Of a stretch of DNA of 36,319 nt, positions 6,556 through 15,281 are shown in pieces. Position 1 is the first letter of the stretch; each line of letters begins with the position of its first letter. Location: positions 1 through 36,319 of the forward strand of contig JAUWQD010000025.1 of assembly GCA_030611265.1 (NCBI GenBank). Reading direction: 5' to 3'. The DNA is from Methanosarcinaceae archaeon (GTDB lineage: Archaea > Halobacteriota > Methanosarcinia > Methanosarcinales > Methanosarcinaceae). The position numbers and the translations under genes are program-made. The notes below the pieces were generated by a model, which was given only the letters and a program-made list of their open reading frames with translations, made no database searches and was not told where the DNA came from.

Positions 6556-7940
6556 GTGAATATCAACAGAAACATCCATGCGGGAATACATAAGATATCC
6601 CCCTTCATCTCAAACAAGTTTTTGGTAACAATCACTCCAAAATCCAGATCCTGTGCATCCATGAAATAACGGAGATTCTTGAAGTCGTGATCATAGACAT
6701 TATTCTGGTATTTCACTTCTAATGGCACCACTTTTCCGCCGATATCCAGTACAATATCAACTTCATGCTTTTGCTTATCAGTGAAATAGGAAATGTCCCT
6801 TAAATCGGTGGATTGTTTGGATTCTTTTAAAGCAAGTAAGTTTGAATTTATCACAGATTCCACCAGTAATCCAATATTTTCATCTTTTATGCTACGGGTT
6901 TTAAGCAAGGCATTGCATAGTCCCGAATCGATAACAAAGAGTTTGCGATTTGAGCGTATTCGTTTTTTCACGTTTTTTGAGAAAAGGGATAGGCTTCCAA
7001 TGAAATAGGTGGATTCAAGGTAATAGACCATGTTTATTACTGTATCTGTGCTGATGGAAAGTGCCTGTGCGATCCTATTGTGTGATGTGGTTTGGCAATT
7101 GTTTTGGGCAATATAAGTGAGTATATTTTCAAGATATTGGGGATTTTTCACTTTATAGAGTGTGGCAATGTCACGATATATCGTTTTTTCGACCACGTCA
7201 CTGATAAGAAGGTTCTGCCATGTGCGTATGTCCTTTGCAGGGTGATATTCGGGATAACCGCCACTGAGTATGTATTCATTGAAATACAGTACCAGTTCAT
7301 TTTGGAATTTTGTCAGTTCGAATATCGTATCCTTTACATCAAGATTAAAGATGTCCTTTTCGGAATAAGGCTCAAGAAGGTCGTTTCTCCCTTTAAATTT
7401 GATAAAATCCCTGAAATTAAGCGGCATGACCTTCAGTTCGGTTATCCTGCCAACAAGGGATTCTTTTGAGTGTTTCAAAAGATGTGTTGCACTTGAACTG
7501 GTGACTATGAATTTGATGTTGTATTTGAGGTCATAATATCTTTTAAGCCAAAGTGTCCAGTCGGGAAGGAAATGTATCTCGTCAATGAACACGTATAGTT
7601 TTTCAACTTCACGTATCGGTTTCTTGATGACTTTCTCCAGATATTCATCAATTATGGTCTTGAGCGGATCGTCCATCATCTTAACCAGTGGATCATCCAT
7701 TGATATGAACAGGACATGCTCTTTTTTTGTACCGGATCGTAACAGGTGATCTATCAATTGATACATGAGGGTAGTCTTTCCCACCCTCCTTGGACCGATG
7801 ACCGCAGTAATACGTTCCTGGTCAAGCAGTTCTATTAGTTGCTGTAATTCATCCCGTTGGTATTCCTGCAGGAATATGGGGTCAATGCTACCACTCATCC
7901 ACCATTCATTTACTTCCGTGAGATATCCAACAGGTTCCAT
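6537..7940 (-). CDS. AAA ATPase with C-terminal DUF4143 domain
   Basis: A 467-residue protein of the AAA_14/DUF4143 family, common in archaea and anaerobic bacteria and of unknown role. Walker A is IGPRRVGKTTLMYQ (about residue 53), Walker B LYVFIDEIHFLPDW, and a sensor strand IKFIVTSSSATHL follows. A winged-helix segment precedes the DUF4143 region, which ends in a nuclease-like ISYFTDKQKHEVDIVLDIGG...VPLEVKYQ pattern. The last residues derive from a dispersed repeat, so the natural C-terminus has probably been replaced. It stands alone, convergent with YhcG, with its own promoter at 7964-7977. Confidence 0.85.
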   Translation of the reverse strand: MEPVGYLTEVNEWWMSGSIDPIFLQEYQRDELQQLIELLDQERITAVIGPRRVGKTTLMYQLIDHLLRSGTKKEHVLFISMDDPLVKMMDDPLKTIIDEYLEKVIKKPIREVEKLYVFIDEIHFLPDWTLWLKRYYDLKYNIKFIVTSSSATHLLKHSKESLVGRITELKVMPLNFRDFIKFKGRNDLLEPYSEKDIFNLDVKDTIFELTKFQNELVLYFNEYILSGGYPEYHPAKDIRTWQNLLISDVVEKTIYRDIATLYKVKNPQYLENILTYIAQNNCQTTSHNRIAQALSISTDTVINMVYYLESTYFIGSLSLFSKNVKKRIRSNRKLFVIDSGLCNALLKTRSIKDENIGLLVESVINSNLLALKESKQSTDLRDISYFTDKQKHEVDIVLDIGGKVVPLEVKYQNNVYDHDFKNLRYFMDAQDLDFGVIVTKNLFEMKGDILCIPAWMFLLIFTDAALN

Positions 7941-7963
7941 AAGGGGTAATATGGTGCCACATG

Positions 7964-8016
7964 CTTTTATATATTTCTACCATACTCGATGAAATGTGAT
8001 ACTTTTTATCGAGTAT
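7964..8016 (-). promoter_or_regulatory. TATA box and inverted repeat upstream of ATPase/DUF4143 gene
   Basis: On the minus strand GAAATATATAAAAG (7964-7977) is a good TATA box about 25 bases before the ATG at 7940, so the transcript is probably leaderless. Upstream of it lie perfect 9-base arms, ATACTCGAT (7982-7990) and ATCGAGTAT (8008-8016), spaced by 17 bases, a possible regulator site. Confidence 0.5.
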
Positions 8017-8177
8017 ACTAGACAACTTGTATTTATCGACAGGAGTGGTGCGGTTTTATTGTGGTTATGACGGTTAACTTGTTGGATTGCATAAAAATTA
8101 AACTGTGTTAAGAATATTTAAGAATGGTTCTTTCACAACCACAATCCATGAATAACCGGACTTACAAGATAATCTTT

Positions 8178-8803
8178 ATGAACCGGTTTATTGATCGAAA
8201 CACGGAACTTGATTTTCTTGAGAGAAAATACGACTCACAGGGGTCTCAATTAATAATCCTTTATGGCAGAAAACGTGTTGGGAAAACCGAATTGATAAAG
8301 CAGTTCTGCAAAGGCAAGGACTCCATTTATTTCCTTGGTGATAAAAGGGGGACATTGTTAAACCTTGAACGGTTCGCCGAAAAAGCCGCCGACCATTTCG
8401 ATGATGTTGTTCCGCGCGTGGAGAGTTTCTACAATCTTTCAAAATATCTCCTGCGCCAAATATCAGATGAAAAATACATCATTGTAATAGATGAATTCTC
8501 ATACCTCATAGAACGGGATGATACAATACCTTCCGTTTTTCAGGTAATATGGGATGAATCCCTCAAAGGTAAAGACATAATGCTCATTCTTTGCGGATCA
8601 TCCATTTCTATGATGGTGGAGGGGACACTCTCAGTGAAAATAACGCACTTGGCATCCTGAACGATCTGGTGGCGAAATCAGATTTTGTGCAGTGGAACAA
8701 CGACGAACGAAACGAATACTTTGGTCTGGTTGCAAAAAGGATAGAAGGCAAGGATGCACTCAGGGAAAATGGATTTGTTGTGTTTGATCTGGATGATCTT
8801 TGA
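8178..8803 (+). pseudogene. Archaeal ATPase/DUF234 gene with a large internal deletion
   Basis: The first 150 residues are a good ATPase: MNRFIDRNTELDFLERKY, Walker A YGRKRVGKTELIKQ, Walker B YIIVIDEFSYL, sensor LILCGSSISMM. Near 8620-8645 the sequence jumps, in another frame, to the family C-terminus (LGILNDLVAKSDFVQWNNDE ... ENGFVVFDLDDL), which aligns with the last 55 or so residues of the intact gene at 265-1686. About 230 residues, including the ECKW part of the nuclease domain, are missing. The ATG at 8178 gives the family-like start. This is a deletion derivative, not a short functional variant, because the frame is also lost. Confidence 0.8.
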
Positions 8804-9118
8804 GAAATGATGATGTCCAGCACGACCTACGCCGCAAGGACGAGTGAAGTGTGCAGTAGTGCGGAATGAAGGAGTATAACTGTTTATCAAACTGCGCAGA
8901 CGCTTCATTTTTTCTTCATCATATATTACTTTGATTAAAATGTCTTTTAATTTTATCAGTAGTATATCACTGATAACCTTAAGTACTTATTACTATTCAC
9001 TGATACCCTCTTCTACACTCCCATCTTCATAAAACACAAATAGTCACATGCAGATTAATGGTGGACTGTGCCGCATGCGACGTATTATCGCATCAACATC
9101 AAGATTCACGAAACAATT
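8804..9118. other. Gene-free stretch with orphan palindrome
   Basis: No credible gene is seen. TTATCAGT (8953-8960) and ACTGATAA (8969-8976) form a perfect 8-base inverted repeat with an 8-base spacer; a half site, CACTGATA, follows near 8998. There is no gene directly downstream, so it may be the promoter region of a lost gene at the edge of the island. Confidence 0.4.
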
Positions 9119-9132
9119 GTAAAAAAAGAAAA
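9119..9132 (-). terminator. T-rich terminator after tRNA-Thr
   Basis: On the minus strand the tRNA 3' end runs directly into TTTTCTTTTTTTAC, the T-rich signal at which archaeal RNA polymerase typically stops. Confidence 0.6.
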
Positions 9133-9206
9133 AGCCTCGAGCGTGATTCGAACACGCGACCTAGTGATTACAAATCACTCGCTCTGCCGGGCTGAGCCAC
9201 CGAGGC
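9133..9206 (-). tRNA. tRNA-Thr, anticodon UGU
   Basis: The minus strand folds as a complete cloverleaf: acceptor GCCTCGG with TCGAGGC, D arm around GCTCAGCCCGGCAGAGC, anticodon stem AGTGA/TCACT with loop TTTGTAA, T arm GCGTG-TTCGAAT-CACGC. The loop gives anticodon TGT, decoding ACA threonine codons. The discriminator is T, as usual for archaeal tRNA-Thr; CCA is not encoded. No intron is present. The 3' end faces the accessory island (1-9130), the side where integrating elements usually insert. Confidence 0.92.
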
Positions 9207-9250
9207 GCCATGAATGCAACTCATAGATACAATCATAGCAAATAAATGTT

Positions 9251-9832
9251 ATGCCAGACGTAACCTATTCCAGAATAATCATGTGGCAGGAAATATCAAA
9301 GATCGGGAAAAAGCTTGTTGACCACGGGCTTGTAGAATCACACTTCGGCAACATCAGTGTGCGGATAGGCAACAAGATGCTGATAACCAGAAGTGGCAGT
9401 GCCCTTGATGAAATCACTGAGAACAGCGTGGTCGAAGTTGAACTTGAAGGCACATCAGGACTTGACATGATCGCATCATCCGAAGCCATCGTACACCGTG
9501 CGATCTATAAAGACACATCCGCACTTGCCATAATACATGCGCACTGCCAGTTTGCAGTAACGCTTTCATTGCTTGCGGATTCGGATTCTATCGTACCTGT
9601 TGACAGCGAAGGACAGTATTTCCTGCACGAAGTCCCCATCGTAAAGGGCGGCATCGGCACGCCTGAACTTGCAAAGAACACCGCGCGCGCGTTAGCTGAA
9701 CACAAAGGCGCGATTATCTATAGTCACGGCACATTTGCGACTGGTAAAATACTCGAAGAAGCGTATGTGGTCACAACACAGATCGAGCACTCATGCGCGA
9801 TCAAATATCGGTATGATATGGCAATGAAATAA
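9251..9832 (+). CDS. Class II aldolase (L-fuculose-phosphate aldolase-like)
   Basis: A 193-residue zinc aldolase of the class II aldolase/adducin family. The zinc-binding HAH of IIHAHCQFAVT and the H of YSHGTF are present, as is the SSEAIVHRAIY segment carrying the catalytic glutamate. ESHFGNISVRIGNKMLITRS is the phosphate-binding region. In Methanocaldococcus the homologue MJ1418 cleaves fuculose 1-phosphate and has been linked to lactaldehyde supply for coenzyme F420; the same role here is an inference from homology. It is full length and follows the divergent tRNA-Thr. An alternative start is the ATG at 9281. Confidence 0.85.
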   Translation: MPDVTYSRIIMWQEISKIGKKLVDHGLVESHFGNISVRIGNKMLITRSGSALDEITENSVVEVELEGTSGLDMIASSEAIVHRAIYKDTSALAIIHAHCQFAVTLSLLADSDSIVPVDSEGQYFLHEVPIVKGGIGTPELAKNTARALAEHKGAIIYSHGTFATGKILEEAYVVTTQIEHSCAIKYRYDMAMK

Positions 9833-9885
9833 TGTTGTATGTTTACAAAAGCATTAAATCAAACAAGTACCATCTAAAATAACAC

Positions 9886-10494
9886 ATGACCTTCAATTAC
9901 CTACGCCCATTCGCCTCAAAATTCATTGAACCTATGGCAAAAGCATTTGCAAAAGCAGGCATATCTCCTAACGTAGTTTCAATCATATCACTCATATTTG
10001 CTGCAATGGCAGGGCTATACTTCTATTACGCAGATGGCAACCCCAAAATTGTGCTTATTGCAGGAATATTTGTATTCCTCAACTCATTTCTCGATGCAAT
10101 GGATGGCGCAATGGCCAGACATCTCAAAATAGCAGGTGCAAAAGGCGATTTTCTGGACCATGTGATCGACCGATATTCAGATGTGTTCATCATATGCGGC
10201 ATATTCCTGGGGGGGCATGTTGACTGGAAGATCGGAGTCGTCGCAATTGTCGGAGTCCTGCTCACCAGTTATCTCGGGACACAGGCACAGGCACTCAATA
10301 TCGGAAGGTACTACGGCGGAGTGATGGGACGAGCTGACAGGCTCATACTGATAATATTGGCATCCATCATATATTTTGTATATCCGGTTTGCATTTCAGG
10401 TTTTTCAGCACTTGGCTGGGTAATGGTTGCAATAGCAGTTGGAAGCCACATCACAGCACTGCAGCGCATCATTCATATCTGGAAGAGCCTATGA
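9886..10494 (+). CDS. CDP-alcohol phosphatidyltransferase (archaetidylinositol phosphate synthase type)
   Basis: A 202-residue integral membrane enzyme. The CDP-alcohol phosphotransferase signature D-x2-D-G-x2-A-R-x8-G-x3-D-x3-D is exact in DAMDGAMARHLKIAGAKGDF followed by LDHVID. About five to six hydrophobic segments surround it. The N-terminus (YLRPFASKFIEPMAKAFAKA, GISPNVVS) matches the archaeal group that joins inositol 1-phosphate to CDP-archaeol. The substrate call rests on family resemblance only. The gene lies between the aldolase and archease genes with its own short leader. Confidence 0.8.
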   Translation: MTFNYLRPFASKFIEPMAKAFAKAGISPNVVSIISLIFAAMAGLYFYYADGNPKIVLIAGIFVFLNSFLDAMDGAMARHLKIAGAKGDFLDHVIDRYSDVFIICGIFLGGHVDWKIGVVAIVGVLLTSYLGTQAQALNIGRYYGGVMGRADRLILIILASIIYFVYPVCISGFSALGWVMVAIAVGSHITALQRIIHIWKSL

Positions 10495-10579
10495 TCTCTC
10501 TCAAAAAAAGATGCGCCGCTTGTATGTGACTTTTTGTTTTTGGATAACTTAATGTAGCAATAAATCCATTTGAACATTT

Positions 10580-11020
10580 ATGCCAATGCCAACTAAAGGA
10601 TATGAATATCTGGAGCACACAGCCGATGCGAAATTTAGGGCATATGGCAATACACTGGAAGAAGCGTTCCAAAATGCTGGTGTTGCCATGTTCAACGTGA
10701 TGATCAATACCGGCGGAATCTCGGATGAGGTCTCGGAAAAAATAGAACTCACATCAGAAGACCTTGATGGATTGCTTGTAGACTGGCTATCGGAACTGCT
10801 CTATCTATTCGAGGTCGAACAGGTGGTATTTGGAAAGTTCAAAATAGATGGCATAACAGAAAAGGATGGAAATTACTCACTCTCGGCTATCGCTTATGGT
10901 GAATCTCTCGACCTATCGCGACATAAGTTTGGCACCGAAGTAAAGGCAGTTACCTACAACAGTTTGAAAGTAGAAGAAATAACGGATGGTTGGGTTGTGC
11001 AGGTTGTAGTGGACACGTAA
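10580..11020 (+). CDS. Archease
   Basis: Archease is the activator that helps the RNA ligase RtcB form its guanylate intermediate and turn over. The 146-residue protein opens with YEYLEHTADAKFRAYG, the family hallmark whose aspartate belongs to the metal-binding site, and ends with the usual beta-strand rich half (FGTEVKAVTYNSLKVEE, WVVQVVVDT). It is full length and lies directly upstream of rtcB on the same strand, the classic pairing. A second ATG, at 10586, is an equally possible start. Confidence 0.93.
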   Translation: MPMPTKGYEYLEHTADAKFRAYGNTLEEAFQNAGVAMFNVMINTGGISDEVSEKIELTSEDLDGLLVDWLSELLYLFEVEQVVFGKFKIDGITEKDGNYSLSAIAYGESLDLSRHKFGTEVKAVTYNSLKVEEITDGWVVQVVVDT

Positions 11021-11131
11021 CTAAACTATACTTGTAATTGTTCACAATTCAAACGACATGTTCATACATATTATCTACATATTATCATCATACATATAGA
11101 TTTGAACTAAAAACGGGTGGGAGGAACCAAC

Positions 11132-12601
11132 ATGACAGATGAGACCAAGACAACTGACGCTTTTGATCTAGTTACAAAAATCGATGACAATACATGGGAA
11201 GTACCTACAGATTACAAGCTGGGCATGAGAGTCCCTGGGCGCATCTTTGTATCGGAAACTTTGATGCACGGGCTTGAAAAGCAGACTCTTGATCAGGTTG
11301 CGAACGTTGCGACCCTGCCTGGAATACAGAGATACTCCATGGCAATGCCGGATGCACATCTTGGATATGGTTTTCCTATAGGGGGAGTTGCCGCATTCGA
11401 TAAGGAAGAAGGTGTGATCAGTCCCGGCGGAGTAGGGTTTGACATAAATTGTGGGGTCCGTCTTATCAGAACGAACCTTCAGGAAGAGGACGTGCGTCCG
11501 CATATTAAAGAATTGATGTCCAGACTTTTCCGCGATATTCCATCGGGTGTCGGCTCAAAAAGCAGGATCCGTGCATCTGACAGTGAACTTGATGATGCAT
11601 TTATAAATGGCTCTCGCTGGGCTGTTGAAGCCGGGTATGGGGTTGAGGCTGACATTGAACACTGTGAGGGTAGTGGTTTTATCGAAGGCGCTGATCCGGC
11701 TAAGGTGAGCGATAAAGCTAGAAAACGCGGCAAGCCGCAGTTCGGGACACTTGGAAGCGGTAACCATTTCCTTGAAGTCCAGTACGTAGACAAACTATAC
11801 GATTCCGATGTAGCATCTACATTTGGTCTTGAGGAAGGGCAAGTAACGATCATGATCCACTGCGGCTCCCGAGGGGCAGGACACCAGATATGCACCGATC
11901 ATCTGCGTGTACTTTCACAGGCTGTGAAAAAATACGGCATCGATCTGCCGGATAAGCAACTTGCCTGTGCGCCTGCACAGTCAACTGAAGCCCAGAATTA
12001 TTTCAAGGCAATGGCATGCGGTGCCAACTATGCATGGGCGAACCGTCAGGTCATAACACACTGGACACGTGGGGTGTTCGAACGTTTCTTTGGCAAGGAC
12101 ATGGACGACCTTGGCATGGACCTTGTCTATGATGTTGCTCACAATGTCGCGAAACTTGAGGAGCACATGATCGACGGCAAGAAAAAAGAAGTGTACGTGC
12201 ATCGAAAAGGTGCTACCCGCGCATTCCCGCCCGGGCACCATGATGTGCCGAATGCTTACCGCGCCGTTGGGCAGCCTGTTCTTATACCGGGCAGTATGGG
12301 AACTGCATCGTATGTGTTACATGGGACAGAAGCGGCAATGGACATCTCGTTTGGAAGCGCATGTCATGGAGCCGGGCGCGTGATGAGCAGGTCACATGCA
12401 AAGCATGAGTTCTATGGCGAAGATGTCAGGAAAAGTCTTGAGGCAAGAGGGATAACTGTAAAGGCTACGCATCCGTCTGTGATTGCCGAGGAGGCACCGG
12501 GCGTGTATAAATCCAGTAGCGAAGTGGTGAATGTGGTGCACAATGTGGGGATTGCCAAAAAGGTTGCACGTGTCTTACCTATTGGGGTTGCTAAAGGTTA
12601 G
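11132..12601 (+). CDS. rtcB: RNA-splicing ligase RtcB
   Basis: RtcB joins 2',3'-cyclic phosphate or 3'-phosphate RNA ends to 5'-OH ends using GTP and manganese; in archaea it seals tRNA exons. The 489-residue protein has the metal-binding cysteine in FDINCGVRL (about residue 107), the [10 protein letters not shown] and [10 protein letters not shown] histidine motifs, the guanylated-histidine region [11 protein letters not shown], and the [12 protein letters not shown] loop. The ATG at 11132 is chosen because GGGAGG (11119-11124) lies seven bases before it; the in-frame GTG at 11117 would overlap this site. No intein is present. Archease is immediately upstream. Confidence 0.95.
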   Translation: MTDETKTTDAFDLVTKIDDNTWEVPTDYKLGMRVPGRIFVSETLMHGLEKQTLDQVANVATLPGIQRYSMAMPDAHLGYGFPIGGVAAFDKEEGVISPGGVGFDINCGVRLIRTNLQEEDVRPHIKELMSRLFRDIPSGVGSKSRIRASDSELDDAFINGSRWAVEAGYGVEADIEHCEGSGFIEGADPAKVSDKARKRGKPQFGTLGSGNHFLEVQYVDKLYDSDVASTFGLEEGQVTIMIHCGSRGAGHQICTDHLRVLSQAVKKYGIDLPDKQLACAPAQSTEAQNYFKAMACGANYAWANRQVITHWTRGVFERFFGKDMDDLGMDLVYDVAHNVAKLEEHMIDGKKKEVYVHRKGATRAFPPGHHDVPNAYRAVGQPVLIPGSMGTASYVLHGTEAAMDISFGSACHGAGRVMSRSHAKHEFYGEDVRKSLEARGITVKATHPSVIAEEAPGVYKSSSEVVNVVHNVGIAKKVARVLPIGVAKG

Positions 12602-12660
12602 ATCACAAAACTTTCAGTTTTCCCATTGGATATGGATGATAATAAAAAAGTGATATGAAT

Positions 12661-12756
12661 GGGGAAACGGGCCATTTTAGTTGAGGGGATGAATGGTTTG
12701 CTTGATTACAGTAATTCTTTTGAATATACTTTACAAGCAGCTACTCCCGTTTCCTC
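12661..12756 (+). other. Possible structured RNA or 3' UTR between rtcB and the PUA gene
   Basis: GGGGAAACGGG (12661-12671) pairs with CCCGTTTCCTC (12746-12756) with one mismatch. Inside it TGCTTG pairs with CAAGCA, and ATTAC-A-GTAAT forms a small hairpin. Nested arms suggest an RNA fold, but single arms of this quality arise by chance in a window of this size. The rest of 12602-12886 shows no gene. Confidence 0.25.
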
Positions 12757-12886
12757 TACAATATGATTGGTTATTATATTATTTAAAGGTGTTCGAAATT
12801 GTTTAAATACCGCTCAGGATTAAAAATAGGATTTTCCTACTAGATTGACCGTTATACATTTAACGTCCATCTTTCATCTAACATCT

Positions 12887-13357
12887 ATGGAACGCAGCAA
12901 AAAACACCTTGCGCAAGTAAGGACAATGGCGGATTACCAATTTGGTAAAGGTTGTGGTGTGACACTTTTTCCAGACGATGTCATTTTCCAGTTGTCAAAG
13001 ACAAAACGCGTGCGACAGATCTTACATAAAGACAAGCGCATTGCAACTGTCAGGGCAAGGGATGGTATGCTCACATTGAGCCTGTATGGTGCAGAATTGG
13101 TGAAGGGTTGTGTCCCAAAAGATGCTCTTAAGGTTGTTGTCTGTGAAGATGCCGTGCCCTTTGTATCCAAAGGAAAGACTGCATTTGCAAAGCATGTTGT
13201 TGATATTGACAAAAACCTTCGTGCAGGCGAGGAAGTGTTAGTGGTCGATGAGTCGGGAGAACTCATAGCCACAGGGCAGTTGTTACTCTCACCGGATGAA
13301 ATATCTGTTCTCGATAAAGGTGGGGCAGTTGATATACGGTGGGGCAAAAACCAGTGA
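12887..13357 (+). CDS. PUA domain protein
   Basis: A 156-residue protein with a C-terminal PUA RNA-binding domain (about residues 75-150: AKHVVDIDKNLRAGEEVLVV, GELIATGQLLLSPDEI). The N-terminal part (QVRTMADYQFGKGCGVTLFP) matches the domain placed before PUA in archaeosine-related enzymes. Euryarchaea often keep such a stand-alone PUA protein; binding to tRNA or rRNA is likely, but no enzymatic motif is visible. The ATG at 12887 is preferred to the TTG at 12845, which adds a hydrophobic stretch not expected for this family. Confidence 0.7.
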   Translation: MERSKKHLAQVRTMADYQFGKGCGVTLFPDDVIFQLSKTKRVRQILHKDKRIATVRARDGMLTLSLYGAELVKGCVPKDALKVVVCEDAVPFVSKGKTAFAKHVVDIDKNLRAGEEVLVVDESGELIATGQLLLSPDEISVLDKGGAVDIRWGKNQ

Positions 13358-13509
13358 ATTATTTAATATTTGGATCTTAAATTTTAAACGTTGATAAATC
13401 TATATATATTAATTATCATATCAATGTATGAGAATGATTCAAATTCATATTAAAAGTCCTCAATCTGGAGTGTGAAACAATCGCAGAAGATGAATTTTTA
13501 AAAACATTT

Positions 13510-14361
13510 GTGATTCCCAACAATACAAGAATGGAGGAACACACAATAGTTGTGGATGGGGATATTGTTGTTGGCAATCATTCAGATATTAAATACGGGC
13601 TGATAGCAAATTCTGCGATACTTGGTGAGAGGGTACAGGTCAGTGGCGATGTGGCTGCCGTGTCCGATGTACGGATAGACATGTGGTCACAGATAGGTGG
13701 CAATGTCAAAACAGATACTAATGCTTATCTTGGAGAATTTGTTACAATTAACGGTAAACTGATCGTAAAAGGCGATCTCGATATTGGTAACGATGTAAAG
13801 ATCAATGGCGGATTTGAAGCGAAAGGCTGGATCGTTATCAGGAATCCGGTTCCTGTCATGGTTTATCTGTTCCTGTACATCAGTGAATTGTTGCGACTTG
13901 GAAAAGACGAGGAAGTTGAGAAGGCGCTTGATGAGATATTTGAGGATAATTCTGAAATTATCAGTGATGCGGCGATGATCGTTCCAAACGGTTCAAAGAT
14001 ATCTGTTGATTCCATCCGAGTTCCTGCACACGCTGTGATCGGGAATGAGTGCCGGCTTGTTGGTAATATTCGTGCATCATCTCTTGAAATGGGGGATGAC
14101 ACAACATTGTATGGCAGTATCAGGACAATTGATGATGTGGCGATTGGTGAGGATAATACGATCCATGGTAATCTTATTTCAAGAGGTAATGTGCATATTA
14201 GTAAAGGCAGCCATATTCTTGGTGAGATCAATGCGGATTCCATTACCATTCATGAAAGTGCGAGAGTGGATGGTATAATGCGTGCTACCGGTGGGATCGA
14301 ATTTGAGCGCGACGAGGAAGAAACAGTCAGTGAACGTGAATTGATGGAATTGGATGTTTGA
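13510..14361 (+). CDS. Bactofilin-like beta-helix protein (polymer-forming type)
   Basis: About 283 residues of repeating short strands with glycine turns (VDGDIVVGNHSDIKYGLI, VQVSGDVAAVSDVRIDMWSQ, LIVKGDLDIGNDVKINGG; later LYGSIRTIDDVAIGEDNTIH, ISRGNVHISKGSHILGEINA). This pattern is a right- or left-handed beta helix as in bactofilins (DUF583), which polymerise into cytoskeletal filaments. A helical insert at about residues 118-145 (VYLFLYISELLRLGKDEEVE) separates two beta-helical halves, which is unusual for simple bactofilins. The frame is open upstream to 13438 without an ATG; GTG 13510 is the best start, ATG 13531 the next. Confidence 0.65.
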   Translation: MIPNNTRMEEHTIVVDGDIVVGNHSDIKYGLIANSAILGERVQVSGDVAAVSDVRIDMWSQIGGNVKTDTNAYLGEFVTINGKLIVKGDLDIGNDVKINGGFEAKGWIVIRNPVPVMVYLFLYISELLRLGKDEEVEKALDEIFEDNSEIISDAAMIVPNGSKISVDSIRVPAHAVIGNECRLVGNIRASSLEMGDDTTLYGSIRTIDDVAIGEDNTIHGNLISRGNVHISKGSHILGEINADSITIHESARVDGIMRATGGIEFERDEEETVSERELMELDV

Positions 14362-14486
14362 ATCACCTATTCAAAAAGGGATAATCTTTTATTCTTGAAA
14401 TACGTGATGCATTTATCGTAATATGGATGTTATTATAATCTCATATGTACGCATATAATTAGGATATATTTTAAAAATGGTGAACC

Positions 14487-14834
14487 ATGGCTGATGTTTT
14501 AATTTTTGATTTAATAGATCTGGTTGTGCGATTGTTACTTGTAGTTTTATTTGTACAAATTTCAAATCTACTCCGGGTTACGGATGCAGATGTCATCAGG
14601 TCACGATTATTTTTACAATTTGAAAGAATAAAACGTTTTTTCAATCTTCTGACAATTGGCGGGGTATTCTTTTTAGCAGCGGCATTGTTGCATATGGCAG
14701 AATTATTGCATTTGATAGATGGAAATCTTAATGTTGTGGAAGGTCTTTTCATAACTATATTCCAAATACTTACACTCACACTTCTTTATTACATCCATGA
14801 TGCACTAAAATCTCCAAAACGAGGCGTGTTGTAA
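14487..14834 (+). CDS. Small membrane protein paired with the roadblock gene
   Basis: A 115-residue protein with three likely membrane segments (LIDLVVRLLLVVLFVQI, NLLTIGGVFFLAAALLHMAE, GLFITIFQILTLTLLYYIHD) joined by a charged loop (DADVIRSRLFLQFERIKRFF). No family is recognised. GGTGAA at 14478-14483 is a plausible ribosome site. Its stop overlaps the next start by one base (TAATG), so it is translationally coupled to the roadblock protein and probably works with it at the membrane. Confidence 0.6.
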   Translation: MADVLIFDLIDLVVRLLLVVLFVQISNLLRVTDADVIRSRLFLQFERIKRFFNLLTIGGVFFLAAALLHMAELLHLIDGNLNVVEGLFITIFQILTLTLLYYIHDALKSPKRGVL

Positions 14835-15199
14835 TGGTAACAACAAAAGAGATGCTTGATAAGATCCTCTCCGATCTTGAATCGGCTGGAGGTGTAGAGC
14901 TTTCAGCTATTGTTTCAAGGCACGGTTTACTGATGGTGTCAACAGAGAGTGGAACACTTAGCAGTGAGGCTTTTGCAGCACTTACAGCAACTCTTTATAT
15001 GTCAGCCGAATCAACAACAACACGTCTTAGTGATGAAATACCTAAATCTATTATTGTGGAAACCGGAACGAAACACGTTATTACGGTTGAAGCCGGTCCA
15101 AAAGCACTGTTAGTGGTTTTAGCGGACAATGCAGGCAGTCTTGGTCTAATCCTTAATGACATGAAATCAGCAAGTGAAAAAATTGCCAAGATACTTTAA
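14834..15199 (+). CDS. Roadblock/LC7 domain protein
   Basis: A 121-residue single-domain roadblock/LC7 protein. The opening helix (LDKILSDLESAGGVELSAIV), the strand ending in HGLLMVS, the central helix SEAFAALTATLYMSAESTTT and the strands IIVETGTKHVITVEAG and ALLVVLADNAGSLGLIL are in family order. Roadblock proteins usually dimerise and regulate small GTPases such as MglA; no GTPase gene is in the window. Coupling to the membrane protein upstream and the bactofilin-like gene before that suggests a role in cell organisation or polarity (inference). Confidence 0.8.
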   Translation: MVTTKEMLDKILSDLESAGGVELSAIVSRHGLLMVSTESGTLSSEAFAALTATLYMSAESTTTRLSDEIPKSIIVETGTKHVITVEAGPKALLVVLADNAGSLGLILNDMKSASEKIAKIL

Positions 15200-15281
15200 C
15201 TGGCAATACATATTAATTTTAGACTTAGCTTATACTATAGAATACAATTATACATTTATTATTGCAATTACAGGTGGTTAT

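Noticed and set aside
15174-15281. Longer N-terminus for ArgD including a hydrophobic stretch.
   Set aside because: It overlaps the roadblock gene, and the TTG at 15282 has a ribosome site and gives the family-like start.
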